DNA of 64,000 nt from Aphanomyces cochlioides (taxonomy: Eukaryota > Oomycota > Saprolegniomycetes > Saprolegniales > Verrucalvaceae), in NCBI GenBank assembly GCA_019828595.1, contig JAHQRK010000040.1, positions 62,001-126,000 of the forward strand, read 5' to 3'. Of the stretch, positions 63,547-64,000 are shown piece after piece. Position 1 is the stretch's first letter; each line of letters starts with the position of its first letter. The position numbers were made by a program, and so were the translations under genes. The notes beneath the pieces are model-generated. The model made no database searches. It was given only the letters and a program-made list of their open reading frames with translations, and had not been told where the DNA came from.

Positions 63547-63927
63547 ATGGCCGAGGACTATCGCCGACGGCTGGACAACAATGTCGAATCGCTTGTGGAA
63601 AACTTCCGTGGTCTCGTGACGATGAGCAAGATCAAGGATCGCACGCAGACATCCCGTCAAGCATTACAGAGCTCGGTGTACGCGACGACGCTGGTCCACG
63701 CGAGCGAGTCGCTTTTGAAGCTCATTGCCGAGCTCAAGCTGAGCTTGACACTCAACGATTTCGAAGGCATCAACCAGCAAGTCGACGCGACGTCGGAATC
63801 CCTCAAGGAGAAATGTGACGACGTGGATAATTCGATCGATCACCTCTGCTCAGACGTGGCATCTGCTCTCTTTGAATTGGAAAACCATTATTATCAGAGC
63901 AAGTGGCGCGTGCAGCAAGACATCTAA
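63547..63927 (+). CDS. MED22: Mediator complex subunit 22
   Basis: Intronless, 126 residues, close to the normal Med22 (Surf5) length. It is all-helical with MAEDYRRRLDNNVESLVENF at the start and GLVTMSKIKDRTQTSRQALQ, HASESLLKLIAELKLSLTLN and VDATSESLKEKCDDVDNSID after. Med22 pairs with Med11 in the head module of Mediator, which links activators to RNA polymerase II. The ATG at 63547 gives the conserved start; upstream sequence in frame lacks an ATG. The gene converges on an acidic-tailed gene with 24 nt between coding ends. Confidence 0.88.
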   Translation: MAEDYRRRLDNNVESLVENFRGLVTMSKIKDRTQTSRQALQSSVYATTLVHASESLLKLIAELKLSLTLNDFEGINQQVDATSESLKEKCDDVDNSIDHLCSDVASALFELENHYYQSKWRVQQDI

Positions 63928-63951
63928 CCACACACATGGAATATCATCATT

Positions 63952-64000
63952 TTATTCGTCGTCCTCTTCTTCCATTTCATCGTCATCGTCCTCTTCCAAT
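63952..64000 (-). CDS. Acidic C-terminus of a protein, partial
   Basis: Reading the minus strand from the window edge gives LEEDDDDEMEEEDDE and a stop at 63952. The frame is open to base 64000. A pure Asp/Glu tail is common in histone chaperones and HMG proteins, but nothing else can be said. Confidence 0.5.
   Translation of the reverse strand, partial: LEEDDDDEMEEEDDE

Overview
The window looks like oomycete nuclear DNA, most likely Saprolegniales (Aphanomyces/Saprolegnia type). The organism call is inferred from three things: very short GT-AG introns (mostly 38-51 nt), tightly packed and often convergent or divergent genes, and a transposon set of PIF/Harbinger, hAT, Tigger-like and Helitron elements with psq- and CENP-B-type HTH proteins. 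Intron and exon borders were worked out by eye from splice signals and reading-frame continuity. Exon sums are divisible by three for every multi-exon host gene modelled end to end; the SPOC gene is the exception, because of a frame break.

Region 1 (1-17.6 kb) is host housekeeping DNA. It holds the C-terminal half of cytoplasmic dynein heavy chain, a RING-CH zinc-finger protein, an EDR2-like DUF1336 membrane protein, mitochondrial D-2-hydroxyglutarate dehydrogenase, the 60S biogenesis factor Rei1/ZNF622, a seven-exon PTPS-family protein without the usual catalytic Cys, and an intronless cytosolic HSP70 with a perfect heat-shock element upstream.

Region 2 (17.7-45.3 kb) is an accessory island. 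A segment with a Frag1/DRAM-like membrane protein and a psq-HTH gene occurs twice as a direct duplication (about 18.5-29.7 kb and 32.5-44.8 kb). Each copy was then broken by different transposons. Copy 1 carries an 8.2-kb hAT element inside its psq gene. That hAT has a PIF/Harbinger element in its transposase gene, and that Harbinger has a second Harbinger in its own transposase gene. Copy 2 carries two Helitrons joined head to tail. Copy 1 preserves the empty Helitron site and copy 2 preserves the empty hAT site, so the history can be read from the window itself. A third, decayed Harbinger lies between the two segments, and a 706-bp Tigger-like element lies just upstream.

Region 3 (45.4-64 kb) is host DNA again. 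It holds a DHX29-like DEIH-box helicase, a UBXN7-like UBA-UAS-UIM-UBX adaptor, a WG/GW-repeat protein ending in a SPOC-like domain, two tandem SLC35F-like transporters, an EAPP-like protein, a double-TBC Rab-GAP, a PA-TM-RING ubiquitin ligase, Mediator subunit 22 and the acidic tail of one more gene. Points most worth a second look are the WG/GW-SPOC protein (a possible Argonaute platform), the tandem Helitrons that share a frameshift between the two Rep catalytic motifs, the three-level transposon nest, and the PTPS-family protein with Glu near the expected Cys.
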